This document shows, piece by piece, positions 1 through 8,841 of a stretch of 64,000 bases of DNA. Below the pieces are notes generated by a model. It searched no databases. It was not told the origin of the DNA and saw only the letters and a list, made by a program, of their open reading frames with translations. Each line of letters opens with the position of its first letter. The stretch's first letter is position 1. The translations under genes and the position numbers were made by a program. The DNA is from AP-15 sp963814865. GTDB lineage: Bacteria > Pseudomonadota > Alphaproteobacteria > ATCC43930 > CGMCC-115725. Location of the stretch: assembly GCA_963814865.1 (NCBI GenBank), contig CAWFEN010000011.1, positions 1 to 64,000 of the forward strand. The letters are read 5' to 3'.

Positions 1-890
1 GGGTGATCCATTCTGAAGGGTGCGTCCAGACGCTCGCCATTGGCGCTATCGCGGGTTTGGTGGGGCTGGTCTTGTGGGAGTTGCGTCACCGCAACCCGGT
101 GGTCAATTTCCGCCCGCTGGGCGAACGCAACTTCGCGGCCTGCTGCATCATCATCTTTTGCGCTTATGCTGCGCTCTATGCGGCTAGCACGTCATTGCCC
201 GCTCTGTTACTATACCTGTCTGGGCTACGCTGTATCAAGTGCAGGGCCGGTCATGTTGCCTGGCTGAACTTCTTTGCGGCGATAACGATGCCTATTGTGG
301 GCCGCCTAATCGGCCTGAGAATGGATGCTGGCTGGCTGATAGCAGCGGGCCTGCTACTCATGACCGCTGGCAATTATTGGATGTCCCAGCTGAACCTGGA
401 CATCAGCCCCGGGCAGGCCGTCTTGGCCCCGAGTGGTCCTCGTTGCGGGGACTGGCGATGTGCTTTGCCCCCGCGAATGTCGCCGCCTATCTCTATACGC
501 CGATGGCGTTGCGTGGTGCTGCCGTCGGCTTATTGAGCCTCCTGCGCAACGAGGGAGGCAGCGTCGGGGTGTCGTTGGCTCAAACCTTCCAGGAGCGGCG
601 TAAGCAGTTCCACACGCTGCGTCTCGGCGAGTATCTCGATCCCTTCAACGCCGCCGCCAATTCCTTCCTCGCGACGCTAGGGCATTCTCCGTTCAGCAAA
701 CCGCCGATCCGGTGGCGGCACAGCAATTCGCCTGGCAGCAACTCGAAACCCGCGTCAGCAGCAGACTTCTGCGCTCGCCTATTTCGACTGCTTCTGGATG
801 ATCGCCGTGTTGACGCTCGCGACCGCCTTCTTGGTGCTGTTAATGAAGCGCTCCGTGGCTGAGAAAGGAGCCCACGTCGCCTCGGAGTGA
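1..890 (+). pseudogene. decayed MFS multidrug exporter (DHA2/EmrB-like), 3' part
   Basis: Translation in successive frames gives the C-terminal half of a 14-TM DHA2/EmrB-type drug:H+ antiporter. The phrase NPVVNFRPLGERNFA is the typical loop before a later TM helix; it is followed by ITMPIVGRLIGLRMD, then in the next frame by AMCFAPANVAAYLYTPMALR and NEGGSVGVSL, and in a third frame by a last helix (FWMIAVLTLATAFLVLL) and a charged tail ending at the TGA at 888-890. At least three frame changes (near 250, 430 and 770) break the gene, and the 5' part lies outside the window. Members of this family pump hydrophobic compounds across the inner membrane, often with an EmrA partner, which is not seen here. 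The reading as a pseudogene is firm; the exact substrate class is inferred. Confidence 0.75.
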
Positions 891-960
891 ATGTGTCCAA
901 TCCACTCCGCCGTCGCTACCACCTCAAACCTCGCATCAATGGCGGTTAAGAGGGCAGCTT

Positions 961-1437
961 TTGTTGGATAACTGGCTTTGGGGCCTGTCGCTCATCGCGC
1001 TGACCATGGCTGTTCATCTGACAGGCGTAACGCTCTTGGTGTCCGTGCTGCATCGTTTCCGGGTTCGGTTAGAGAGCCGGAGCCTTGGTTTTCCCCATGT
1101 GGTCGAAATGATGGTTGCGGCGTTTACTGCGATGGGGCTGCTGCTGGCCGTACTACACGGGATAGAGGCGGCGTTCTGGGCCGCGGCGTATTTGTGGCTT
1201 GGCGCGGTCGACTCGCCTGGGACCGCGATCCTCTACTCCGTCGACTCATGGCCACGCGAGGCGGCTCGGGGTTGATGCTGCAGGCGCACTGGCAGATGAT
1301 GGGCGCGCTAGAGGCGGCCGACGGCATGCTGCTGTTCGGTATCAGCACGGCCTTCATTTTCACGGCGATGCAGCTCTATCTCCAACACCTTGTGCTTCTC
1401 GAGCGCCCGGGCGAGTCGTCAAAACCAAATAAACTCA
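961..1437 (+). pseudogene. decayed two-TM ion channel (Ion_trans_2-like)
   Basis: The first frame encodes three hydrophobic stretches (LTMAVHLTGVTLLVSVLH, MMVAAFTAMGLLLAVLH, AAFWAAAYLWLGAV) leading to a pore-like segment. The frame then shifts near 1247 and continues with MATRGGSGLMLQ, a linker, and EAADGMLLFGISTAFIF, which resembles the final helix of small bacterial two-TM potassium-channel-like proteins. No canonical TVGYGD filter is visible; related proteins carry a degenerate filter here. The 3' end runs straight into an IS5-type transposase tail, so the gene is both frameshifted and truncated. The family assignment rests on recognising the pattern of the last two helices. Confidence 0.55.
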
Positions 1438-1440
1438 GAC

Positions 1441-1677
1441 CGATCTCCCCGCCGGCACGGCAGTTGCCGCCATTCCGTACCGCCAGAACGCTGCGGCCAA
1501 GCCGAAGTTCTTCCCTAAAACCTCTATAAGGGCCGAGCCCGCATCGAGCAGGGCATCGGCACGATCAAACGCTTCATACGCATCGCCTTGTGCCGCGAGA
1601 AGACCGCGCAAAACATCGCCGCCTTCATCTCGCTCGCCTGCGCCTTCATCCTCGTCAGATCCGTCCACACAGCCTAG
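1441..1677 (+). mobile_element. IS5-family transposase, 3' remnant
   Basis: Reading across one frameshift near 1524 gives AVAAIPYRQNAAAKPKFFPK, then LYKGRARIEQGIGTIKRF and CEKTAQNIAAFISLACAFI, ending at the TAG at 1675-1677. This is the characteristic C-terminus of IS5-group DDE transposases, in which the RARIEQ...KRFKRIA region contains the catalytic glutamate. Only about 79 codons remain, and neither terminal inverted repeat could be picked out by eye. It is a dead remnant, and probably one agent of the gene decay on either side. Confidence 0.8.
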
Positions 1678-1797
1678 AACTGATCGCCATCGGTTTCCGC
1701 GCCGTTCACCCCTGGGGCGCGCATGCGGCATGAGGCCGGCTGTGACACGGGTGGAGGGACACATGTCGCAGGCGCTTTGTATCTGAGCGCGCTGGCC

Positions 1798-2977
1798 ATG
1801 TCGTGCCTCATCGAGTGGATTGTCGGCGACGAATGCCGCGCGCTCGATGACAAAGAAATGATCGAGGGGCTCGGGTCCGGCTGCTCAGGCTGCTCTGCCG
1901 CTCGACCGCCTGACGTTACACCTGCGTACGTTCACCCGCAGATCATCGGCCGGACGCTCGCTCTGGCGCCCAGCGAGCCGGTTGAGATCCTGGACCGCGA
2001 ATACGCCGTTGAGACCTCGTCAATTTACTACAGCCCACCGCGCAGGTCATGGAAACGCGACGGCAATGGTCGCGCGTTTCGACCCCCGGCGATACCGACG
2101 AGAGGTACTCGATGTGTTCGCGGCAGGCGTTCTCACCGACTGGTGATCTTTCCGTTATGCTATGGCGATGGCCCAGCGAGTGCCGCCGTGTTCGCGACCG
2201 CATGCCCCTCGGGCTCTTACCCCAGAGGAGCAGGCCGCGCTCGAACGCGTCGTGCCAGCGTTCAGCACCATCCGCGAACTGCGCGGCCTGCGCCGGATCG
2301 AGCGATCTCGCTCGATACCTACGTCGGCCCGGCGAGCGCAGCGCGTCTGGCCGGCCAGATCCGACGCGGCGATTGCGAGATGATCGAGGCGGCGATGATG
2401 TTCTGCGACCTGCATCATTCCACGGCGCTCTCGAACCGGTCGCCGGCAGAGCACGTGCTGCCTCTGCTTGACCTGTCCTTCGATCAGGTCGTCCCCGCGG
2501 TCGAGCCCGAAGGCGGTCAGGTCCTCAATTTTTCGGCGACGGCGTCCTCGCGATCTTCGCGCTCGCTCGCGGCCCGGTAGTCGATCGCGCCGCCGCCTTC
2601 GCCGCGTCGCGTTCGTTTCTCGCCTGCCTCGATGCTCCGCCCGACGATAACGGCCCAGCTGCAGGGATCGCCCTGATCACGGCGAGGCCAGCTACGGCAA
2701 TCTCGGCTCCGGCCGGCGGCTCATTTCACGGCGATCCGGCGGCCGTCAATTCGACGAGCCGGCTGCAACTATCGTGCGCGCCGTCTCCTGTCAGCGACTT
2801 ATGTCGAGCACTTTGCCGATCTACTCGGCCGACCGGATGTGCGTTCCCCTCGGAGCCCACCTGGCGAAGGGCTTCACCGAGCCCATCGAGCTCTTCGGCT
2901 GGGGTGGTCGATTTTGGAGCCCAATCGATGCGGATAGACAGAATGAAAACCGGAATGGCCGGCTGTTCGCCGGGTGA
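1798..2977 (+). pseudogene. decayed class III adenylate/guanylate cyclase
   Basis: Blocks in shifting frames follow the layout of a rhizobial-type adenylate cyclase. The N-terminal signature is LIEWIVGDECRALDD, then IIGRTLALAPSEPVEILDRE and a linker LTPEEQAALERVVPAFSTIR. The cyclase domain follows with MFCDLHHSTALSNR (normally FCDLRGFTALS), FFGDGVLAIFALA, EASYGNLGSGRRL and a tail KGFTEPIELFG. At least five frame changes are needed, so no functional cyclase can be made. In intact homologues the domain converts ATP to cAMP; here one metal-binding region is also mutated (DLHHS). The start is placed at the ATG before LIEWIV. Confidence 0.75.
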
Positions 2978-3170
2978 ACAACCGATGAAGCGTTGGGGCA
3001 GAACTTGGATGGGGCATGACCACCGTTCCCGCGGCGACGGCTGAGGCCGTTGTCGGTTTCGAAAGCGGTCCTCCGCCGCCGGGCCATGTAGGGCCTTGAG
3101 GTCATGCTCTTGGCTGACGCGCGTAAAGCGGAACTTGACGTTTGCCGTTTGCCGCATCACGTTTCCGCTG

Positions 3171-3444
3171 GTGATACGCAGTTTCCGCAACCGGGCGCTC
3201 AGGCGGTATTTCGAGGCCGGCGATCCGAGCGGGTTGAGCGTGCCGAATGTCGCGAGAGTCGGGCGCATGCTGCGCGCGCTCGACGCCGCGACCCGGCCCG
3301 AGCAACTGAACCTGCCGGGCTTCTACTGGCACGCGCTGCAAGGCGAAGCGCGCTGGACGATCCGGGTAACCGGGAACTGGCGGATCACCTTTGCGCTGGG
3401 ATGGCGCCGATGCCGTCGCCGTCGATTTGGAGGATTACCATTGA
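3171..3444 (+). pseudogene. higB: HigB-type toxin (RelE superfamily), C-terminally frameshifted
   Basis: From the GTG at 3171 the frame reads VIRSFRNRALRRYFEAGD, then LNLPGFYWHALQGEARW and VTGNWRITFA, the standard signature of HigB, a ribosome-dependent mRNA endonuclease. After ITFA an extra base near 3396 moves the frame. The other frame supplies the expected ending, WDGADAVAVDLEDYH followed by TGA at 3442-3444, matching the DxxDYH terminus of the family. As written, the toxin loses about 16 C-terminal residues and reads through in frame into higA. The toxin-first order and close spacing to an XRE antitoxin are typical of higBA. Whether any toxin activity remains is unknown. Confidence 0.8.
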
Positions 3445-3479
3445 CGATCGAGCCGACGACCGGAACTGGGCTGCCGGCG

Positions 3480-3755
3480 ATGCATCCGGGCGAGCTGTTG
3501 CGCGAGGAAATCCTGCCGGCGCTCGGCCGGCCGCGCGTCGAGATCGCCCGGCTTTTGGGCGTGTCGCGGCAGGCGCTTCACGCGGTTCTCGCCGAGCGCG
3601 CCGCGGTGACGCCCGACATGGCGCTGCGGCTCGGCAAGCTGTGCGGCAACGGCCCCGAGCTGTGGCTTGCCTTGCAGACCCGCTACGACCTTGAACGGCT
3701 GCGCCGCGAGAAGGCCGCCGAAATCGACGCGATCCCGACATTGCAGGCGGCATAG
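3480..3755 (+). CDS. higA: HigA-family antitoxin
   Basis: The protein starts MHPGELLREEILPALG and contains an XRE/Cro helix-turn-helix (VEIARLLGVSRQALHAVLAE), then MALRLGKLCGNGPELWLALQ, the usual HigA architecture of about 95-105 residues. The antitoxin would bind HigB and repress the operon. The ATG at 3480 follows the family pattern; an upstream TTG at 3441, overlapping the natural higB stop, would add 13 residues. Because of the higB frameshift the same frame is also open from the higB start, so a HigB-HigA fusion is possible. The HTH appears intact. Confidence 0.85.
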   Translation: MHPGELLREEILPALGRPRVEIARLLGVSRQALHAVLAERAAVTPDMALRLGKLCGNGPELWLALQTRYDLERLRREKAAEIDAIPTLQAA

Positions 3756-3875
3756 TGAGCGTCAAGCGACCTTGCGACCTATTCGTCCAGCGCCAATTCC
3801 CACTGCTCTCTGGGAACATGGGCTGATCGATCAGCAGATCGAGGAACTGGAGAAAGGTTTTGCTGTTTTGCCGGC

Positions 3876-4481
3876 TTGACACCGAGGATGCGGCGCCGCT
3901 GGGCGTCGTGCGCAGCGAGCCGCAATCGGTGCGGCGGGCGACAACGGGGCGTTAGCCGCAACGCGGCGGCTATCGGCGGAAAGCTCACCGGTGCTCCGGA
4001 AGCGCTGAACCGCGTGCAGATGGTGTCGTATAACGCTGGGGGCGAGTGTCGCGAAATCGAGCACGCGCAAAGTGCACTCGTAGCGTTAAACGACGTGCTC
4101 GGCAACGCGCTGGGCGATCTGCCGAAGGAACAACGGCGCACCAAGGCGGCATCGCCTCACCCTATTGACCGTATCTATCATGCGCTGGTGTTGGGTTGGG
4201 GGCGCGGCGGTGGCGGGCGAGCATTCAACTTCGAACCCGAGCCGGAGTATCGCAACGGCATGGCCCGGATCACGCCTAAATCTCGCGGCAATGCGAAACG
4301 GAAATTCGAAGCGATCGTACAGGTCTGTTACGAGACTATTGGCGCGCCGCGCGACTATGTCCCGGAGCGCGCAATAAAGGCATTTCGGCGATCACAGAAG
4401 GCCGAGCGCGCTCGGCGCGAGGCGATGGTGCAGGAGATGCAGGACGCGAGGCATATCGAGAATTTGACCTCGCGTCCGTGA
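3876..4481 (+). CDS. hypothetical protein, possibly element-borne
   Basis: I do not recognise this protein. The first 45 or so residues are Arg/Ala-rich and look non-coding, so a start at the ATG near 4020 (MVSYNAGGECREIEHAQSAL) is more natural. It has no signal peptide or TM helix. It contains a Gly/Arg stretch (GWGRGGGGRAF), the conserved-looking FEPEPEYRNGMARIT, and a very charged C-terminal helix rich in Arg, Glu and Lys. It lies just upstream of an AlpA-like HTH gene and a DUF3987 primase-helicase, and the composition suggests a small protein of the same integrated element. The reading frame is moderately supported; the function is unknown. Confidence 0.45.
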   Translation: MTPRMRRRWASCAASRNRCGGRQRGVSRNAAAIGGKLTGAPEALNRVQMVSYNAGGECREIEHAQSALVALNDVLGNALGDLPKEQRRTKAASPHPIDRIYHALVLGWGRGGGGRAFNFEPEPEYRNGMARITPKSRGNAKRKFEAIVQVCYETIGAPRDYVPERAIKAFRRSQKAERARREAMVQEMQDARHIENLTSRP

Positions 4482-4548
4482 TTTCCGGGCGCTCTATCGC
4501 GATACCTCAGGCATTGCGCCGCTGCGGCGCACTGGCTGAGGTAGCCAT

Positions 4549-4754
4549 ATGCTCGACACTCTGCTCTCTGATCGCGAAGTCGCGCGGATCACTGGCCGCG
4601 CTCGGTCGACTCTGCAAAAGGATCGCTGCGTCGGGCGCGGCATCCCGTATGTCCGCGTTGGTGCGCTGGTGTGCTACCGCGAATCGACGTTGCCGCGTGG
4701 CTGGCCGCGCTGCCGACCCGCCGGTCAACCTCCGACCAGGAGAAGCCCGCGTGA
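4549..4754 (+). pseudogene. AlpA/excisionase-like HTH protein, frameshifted
   Basis: The ATG-initiated frame gives MLDTLLSDREVARITGRARS, then LQKDRCVGRGIPYVRVGALV and CYRES, a MerR-type winged HTH of the AlpA/DNA-binding excisionase class with the usual GIPYVRVG beta-wing. After YRES one base is missing: the correct ending, DVAAWLAALPTRR... to the TGA at 4752-4754, lies in the next frame. Intact homologues are about 65-70 residues and act as regulators or directionality factors of integrated elements. The stop overlaps the GTG of the following primase-helicase gene, so the two formed one transcription unit. Confidence 0.65.
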
Positions 4755-6296
4755 CCGCGGCCAAGATTGCCGCCGCACTCGGCGCGGCGCAGCGCTCAGG
4801 TAATGGTGGCGCTGCCCCCCCCGGCACACAACAGCGGCGGCGCCACCCTGGCGTTGCGAGACGGCGACGGCGGTATGATGTCGTCCATTGCCATGCGGGC
4901 TGCGGGCGCGACCAGGTGATTGCCGAGCTGTGCCGGCGCGGCTTGCTTGTGATCACTCAAGGATGCCTGCCAGGCAGCGCGATCCTGCCGAAATCGAACG
5001 GCGGCGAGCTGCTGACCAACGCGTCGATGGGCGCAGGCAACACCGGGCTGGGCGGAGCCGCGCATCTATGGCTTGGCGCTGTCGGCGACAGCGGCAACGG
5101 CAAGTCGCCCGGCGCCGATTGCCTGATGCGCGACGTGCTGCCGGTGATCGAGCGGACGATGCTCGGCGATTTCCCCGACCGGCTGCGGCGGTGGCGCGCC
5201 ACCGTCGAGTTCGAAAAGGCGGCGGCCGAGCGGTGGCAACAAGAGGTTCGCCAAGCCGAAAAGACGGGCGCCCCGGCGCCGCTGCCGCCGATCGGGACGG
5301 CCGGTCCGGAGCCGCAGGCGCCGCGGCTGCGGCAGAACGATGTCACGATCGAAAAGGTTGCCCACCTGCTGGCGGCAACCGCGCCCAAGGGGCTGCTGAT
5401 CGTGCGGGACGAGCTGGCGGGCTGGATCGCCGGCATGAACGCCTATAACGACGCCGGCCGCGCCTTTTGGATCGAGGCCTACGGCGGACGGCCTTACCGC
5501 GTCGAACGCGTCAAGCATCCCGAGCCGATCGTAATCCCGCGGCTCGCCGTCGCGGCCTATGGCGGCACTCAGCCGGACAAGCTCGCACTGCTGATGCGCG
5601 AAGCCGATGACGGCTTGCTCGCTCGCGTACTGTGGGCCTGGCCGGAGCCGATCCCGTTTCGGCTCGGCAATCAGGCGCCCGGTGTCGAATGGGCGATCTG
5701 CGCCCTTGATCGGCTCCGCGAACTCGACTTGCAACCCGGCGATCCGCCGTCGCCGATCATGGTGCCGCTGAACGATGAGGCGCGCGCGATGATCGAGGCC
5801 TTCGGCGGCGAGATGCAGCAGCGCCAGGCGAACGCCGGCGGGCCGCTGCGCTCGGCGATCGGCAAGGCGCGCGGTCAGGCGCTTCGGCTGGCCCTGGGGC
5901 TCGAGTTTCTGTGGTGGTGCGGCCAGGGAGCAACGACGGCGCCGCCGCGGGAAATTGGCGCCCGCGCCTTTGCGGCAGCGGCCATGATGGTCGCCGACTA
6001 TTTCGTGCCGATGGCCGAGCGGGTGTACGGCGATGCCGCCGCGAGCGGGCGCGAGCGCGCCGCCGCGACGCTGGCGCGCTGGATCGTCGCCGAGAGGCCG
6101 GCAGAACTTCACGTGCGTCACCTGCAGACGGAATGTGCGGCTGCCGGGGCTGCGCAGCGCGGAGCAAATCCGCGCTGCCGCCGATGCGCTGATCGAGGCG
6201 GATTGGCTGCATCCTCCGGCGCAGGGAAGCGAGTTCGGGCAGCGCGGGCGGGTTGCCTATGCGGTCAATCCCCGGCTGCGGGAGGCGGCAGGATGA
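4751..6296 (+). pseudogene. DUF3987 primase/helicase-like protein, frameshifted
   Basis: The core (about 5040-6110) is a DUF3987 domain, the P-loop ATPase/helicase region of phage and integrative-element replication proteins. It has a Walker A variant GDSGNGKSPGAD, then RQNDVTIEKVAHLLA, LLIVRDELAGWIAGMNAYN and AFWIEAYGGRPY. The N-terminal zinc/primase part is scrambled: VVHCHAGCGRDQVIAELCRR sits in this frame while the expected ALRDGDGGM upstream sits in another. Near 6115 the frame shifts again, and the natural C-terminus (SAEQIRAAADALIEADWLH ... AYAVNPRLREAAG) continues in the second frame to the TGA at 6294-6296. At least two indels disable the gene. The stop overlaps the ATG of the next gene by 4 bp. 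Confidence 0.7.
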
Positions 6297-6874
6297 GCCG
6301 CTGGGCCGAGACGTTCGCCGCGCTGTCGGGAGGCGCTGACACTCTGGACACAATGCGACACTCTGAGGTGTCGCGTTCCATAGTGTCGCAGAGTGTCAAC
6401 AGTGTCACGGCTGCGCCCGCCGCACCCGAGCCGTCGATGCCGCCGCCAGCCGATCGCGCCGCCGCCATCTGGGGCGAAGCCGAGGACGAGCGCGCCGCCA
6501 TCGTCGAGCATGACGGCGACATCCTGCGCGGATGGGCCGAAGGGTTCGCTCGGCTTGATCCCGACCGGCCGCCCGCCGACGTACCGCCGTCGCGGTGGCA
6601 GCGCTTCGTCGATGACGTGGGCCTGTTCCTCGACCGTTGGGCCGACTATGCCGCGGCGCTCGGCTGGGCACCGTACGATCTGTTCGGGTGCGACCGCGAC
6701 CGGCCGTTCTCCCGGATGGATCGGGCCGGGCTCTTGTGGCTCTTGAATGGCGATCGGCTCGTCATGCTCGCCGAGGATGCGGCGACTATCGAGACCCGCA
6801 CCGGCGCGCGCCAGACTTGGCGACGCAAGCCGCGCGAACCGGGCCGGGTGCTGGTGTGGGAGCTGGTGCTGTGA
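6293..6874 (+). CDS. hypothetical protein of integrated element
   Basis: The start is the ATG overlapping the preceding stop (ATGA), giving a 193-residue acidic protein beginning MSRWAETFAALSGGADTLDT. It has a low-complexity Ser/Val then Ala/Pro stretch (residues about 20-60) and a C-terminal half with many Trp and Asp residues (FVDDVGLFLDRWADYAAALGW, PYDLFGCDRDRPFSRMDRAG, RTGARQTWRRKPREPG). No membrane segment is visible. Proteins with this DRDRPFSRMDRAGLLWLL-type ending are commonly found downstream of phage-like primases in alphaproteobacteria; I know no defined function. The frame is intact, in contrast to its neighbours. Confidence 0.65.
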   Translation: MSRWAETFAALSGGADTLDTMRHSEVSRSIVSQSVNSVTAAPAAPEPSMPPPADRAAAIWGEAEDERAAIVEHDGDILRGWAEGFARLDPDRPPADVPPSRWQRFVDDVGLFLDRWADYAAALGWAPYDLFGCDRDRPFSRMDRAGLLWLLNGDRLVMLAEDAATIETRTGARQTWRRKPREPGRVLVWELVL

Positions 6875-7116
6875 TCGGCAGGCCATACGCCTATCAGGAA
6901 TATCCCAAATGGATACACGGCCCGAACGGCTCCGTGATCGTGCAAGATGCCGACGAAGAACGCCGCGTCCGGTTTGAGAACGCGAGAGACATCGGCCGCG
7001 AAAAGGCGAACTCGGTTCAACGGCTCGCGCCGATGAATTGGCCGTCGAACTGGCGCCGAGAATCACGCGCCTGCGGTCGGGCGGGAGCAGCTTGCGGGAC
7101 ATTGCCGCCGCGCTGA
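6871..7116 (+). CDS. small hypothetical element protein
   Basis: A GTG overlapping the previous stop (GTGA) opens VIGRPYAYQEYPKWIHGPNG, then SVIVQDADEERRVRF. The YPKW...GPNG..VIVQDADEE pattern recalls short phage-like proteins that follow primase genes. After about residue 35 the sequence becomes Arg/Trp-rich and probably no longer represents the natural ending, so the gene may be frameshifted near 6960. It overlaps the next reading frame, which resembles a recombinase C-terminus. The N-terminal third is well supported; the rest is doubtful. Confidence 0.4.
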   Translation: MIGRPYAYQEYPKWIHGPNGSVIVQDADEERRVRFENARDIGREKANSVQRLAPMNWPSNWRRESRACGRAGAACGTLPPR

Positions 7117-7268
7117 ATGAGCACGGGATTCGGTCGGCGCGAGGGCGCCAATGGGGACCGGCGCAGATATTGCGGCTGCTCCGCCGGGCCGGAAATGCTG
7201 TTGCAACCGGTGCGATCCCAGACGATCAGCAAAAAAATGAGTTTTCAACCGTCTTATCAGTTAGTTAG
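7038..7268 (+). pseudogene. recombinase C-terminal HTH fragment
   Basis: The frame reads AVELAPRITRLRSGGSSLRD, then IAAALNEHGIRSARGRQWG and PAQILRLLRRAG. The SLRxIAxxLNxxGIxTARGxxWxxxQVxRVL pattern is the DNA-binding module that follows the catalytic domain of serine recombinases and resolvases. No catalytic N-terminal domain with the nucleophilic serine is found upstream, where a different small gene overlaps. The frame extends about 20 residues past the natural end to a TAG. I read it as the leftover 3' end of a resolvase gene of the integrated element. Confidence 0.45.
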
Positions 7269-7326
7269 AGCGAAACGCGCCGATTTTGGTTGATGATTTC
7301 GGAAAATCTGAGCGCAGAGGTACGCG

Positions 7327-7905
7327 ATGGGCGGGTTTGGTTCAGGACGATACGGCGGGCCACCAACAGTCGAAAGCGGGTTGACACTCGACATCAACCG
7401 CCTTCTCCGGCACCGCAATATTGTTCCGGGTAGCCACGGCTTCGGCACTCTGAAATGGAGCAACGCCACGCAAAACGATGTTGGGCTCATGTACAAAAAC
7501 GGCCGCGGCGGTCCAAGGGATTACGCAGAGGCATTGAAATGGTTTAAGAAAGCGGCAGATCAGGACTATAATTCGGCCCAATATAATTTGGGCCAGATGT
7601 ATGTTTTCGGGCGCGGCGTGCCGCAGGATGATGCAGAGGCTGTAAAATGGTACCGCAAGGCCGCTGATCAGGGTTACGCGGAAGCGCAACTCAACCTCGG
7701 CATCTGCTACATGAATGGGCAGGGGATCCCCCAGGATCGCATCGCGGTACACATGTGGCTCAATCTTGCCGCCTCGCGTCTCTCAGCGGCGCAACAGGAA
7801 CTTCGAGCTGAGGCGATCGCCGATCGCGATCAGATTTCTAAGCTGATGACCGCTGGTCAGATCGCGGAGGCGCAGAGGCTTGCCCGAGAATGGCGCCCGA
7901 AGTGA
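7327..7905 (+). CDS. Sel1-repeat protein with chimeric N-terminus
   Basis: The 192-residue protein has two unrelated parts. Residues 1-47 (MGGFGSGRYGGPPTVESGLT, LDINRLLRH, VPGSHGFGTLKW) match the opening of a widespread MGGFGSGR family of phage-like hypothetical proteins. From about residue 50 the protein is a chain of Sel1-like repeats (NDVGLMYKNGRGGPRDYAEA, LGQMYVFGRGVPQDDAEAVK, LGICYMNGQGIPQDRIAVH), each a helix pair of about 36 residues, ending in MWLNLAASRLSAAQQELRAE. Sel1 repeats are protein-interaction scaffolds. No signal peptide is present, whereas most Sel1 proteins of this type are exported, so the fusion probably removed one. The gene is intact as written. Confidence 0.75.
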   Translation: MGGFGSGRYGGPPTVESGLTLDINRLLRHRNIVPGSHGFGTLKWSNATQNDVGLMYKNGRGGPRDYAEALKWFKKAADQDYNSAQYNLGQMYVFGRGVPQDDAEAVKWYRKAADQGYAEAQLNLGICYMNGQGIPQDRIAVHMWLNLAASRLSAAQQELRAEAIADRDQISKLMTAGQIAEAQRLAREWRPK

Positions 7906-7968
7906 CGCACCCCTGCCGCGAAACCGGCGCGACGGTTAAATGTCAAACGCGGCCTGATCCGGGTTTGG

Positions 7969-8517
7969 GTGCTATTCGCGGCGATCTGGCTCGCAATCGC
8001 AGGCGGAATTTGGGTTGCCTTATGGTCGGCGGAACTGGCGCAACTCGGCCGGGAGTTGGTCGCTTCGGTAAGGCCAGCGACGGATTATGACGCGCTCTGC
8101 GCGAAGCTCCGAGCACAGCGAGCGGCTGGCGGCCCTGTTGACCCGATCCCCGCTATCCCCGCGCTTGAGCTGGTTGTGGACAATGGTGTTGGCCGGGTTG
8201 TCGCCGCGCCCGGCCGTTGCCTCGTTGTCTTCGCCAAGGAAGAGGGCGTCGATTTGGTCCCCGTCGCGTTCAGGATCGTAGCGGGCGATGGCAGCAAGCT
8301 TCGGGAAATCGAAGATAGAGCCGGCAATCGGCGCCCGATTACCGATTTCCCGGCAGTACCGCCCGTGGAGCAAAGGATTGCCGGTCCCGACCGCGGGGGA
8401 ATGTTCTGGAGCCTGGCTTTCATCCTTGGCGTGCCGGCAATCCTGTTTGTTCTCGGCTCAGGGATTTGGTGGGCCGCGATCGGGTTTAGACCGGGCCAGC
8501 CGCGGACGCGCTTGTAA
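7969..8517 (+). CDS. hypothetical membrane protein with two TM helices
   Basis: A GTG start gives a helix FAAIWLAIAGGIWVALW near the N-terminus, a periplasmic or cytoplasmic domain of about 110 residues, and a second helix (MFWSLAFILGVPAILFVLG) near the C-terminus. The frame is open further upstream through a VKRGLIRVW segment typical of the first turn of such proteins, so the true start may be 20-30 bases earlier at a codon I cannot identify. The middle domain has no motif I recognise. Similar two-helix proteins occur in prophage regions. It is the last gene before the tRNA-Val. Confidence 0.55.
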   Translation: MLFAAIWLAIAGGIWVALWSAELAQLGRELVASVRPATDYDALCAKLRAQRAAGGPVDPIPAIPALELVVDNGVGRVVAAPGRCLVVFAKEEGVDLVPVAFRIVAGDGSKLREIEDRAGNRRPITDFPAVPPVEQRIAGPDRGGMFWSLAFILGVPAILFVLGSGIWWAAIGFRPGQPRTRL

Positions 8518-8677
8518 CCAACCCACGGACCGTCCGCGCCCGCGTCGCGGCCGGCGCAGAAGGTCTGCGCAACCCGGCAATGTGCGCATTCCGCAGGCGA
8601 GTTCGGGCCGTGGGATACCTTGGGGATACCTAGACCACGGCGGTTTTCGCGGCTTTCTCTCTATGCTATTGAAAAAA
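8518..8677. other. non-coding strip between island remnant and tRNA-Val 3' end
   Basis: No convincing gene lies here. The strip contains a short near-direct repeat (TGGGATACCT at 8611 and GGGGATACCT at 8622) and abuts the 3' end of tRNA-Val, the usual crossover side for integrases of the tyrosine class. No second copy of the tRNA 3' end was found to the left by eye, so an att duplication is not shown. Confidence 0.3.
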
Positions 8678-8752
<75 letters not shown>

Positions 8753-8841
8753 TTGCCATGGCCGGGACGGCGGGTGTTTAGCGAAAACGCGAGACCGAGG
8801 CAAGCGCGGGTGCCGCGCCAGTCGGGGAGAAGTGCGTTCGG

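Noticed and set aside
8611..8677. att site with duplicated tRNA-Val 3' end
   Set aside because: No second copy of the tRNA 3' end was found in the left 8 kb by eye; only a short unrelated repeat is seen.
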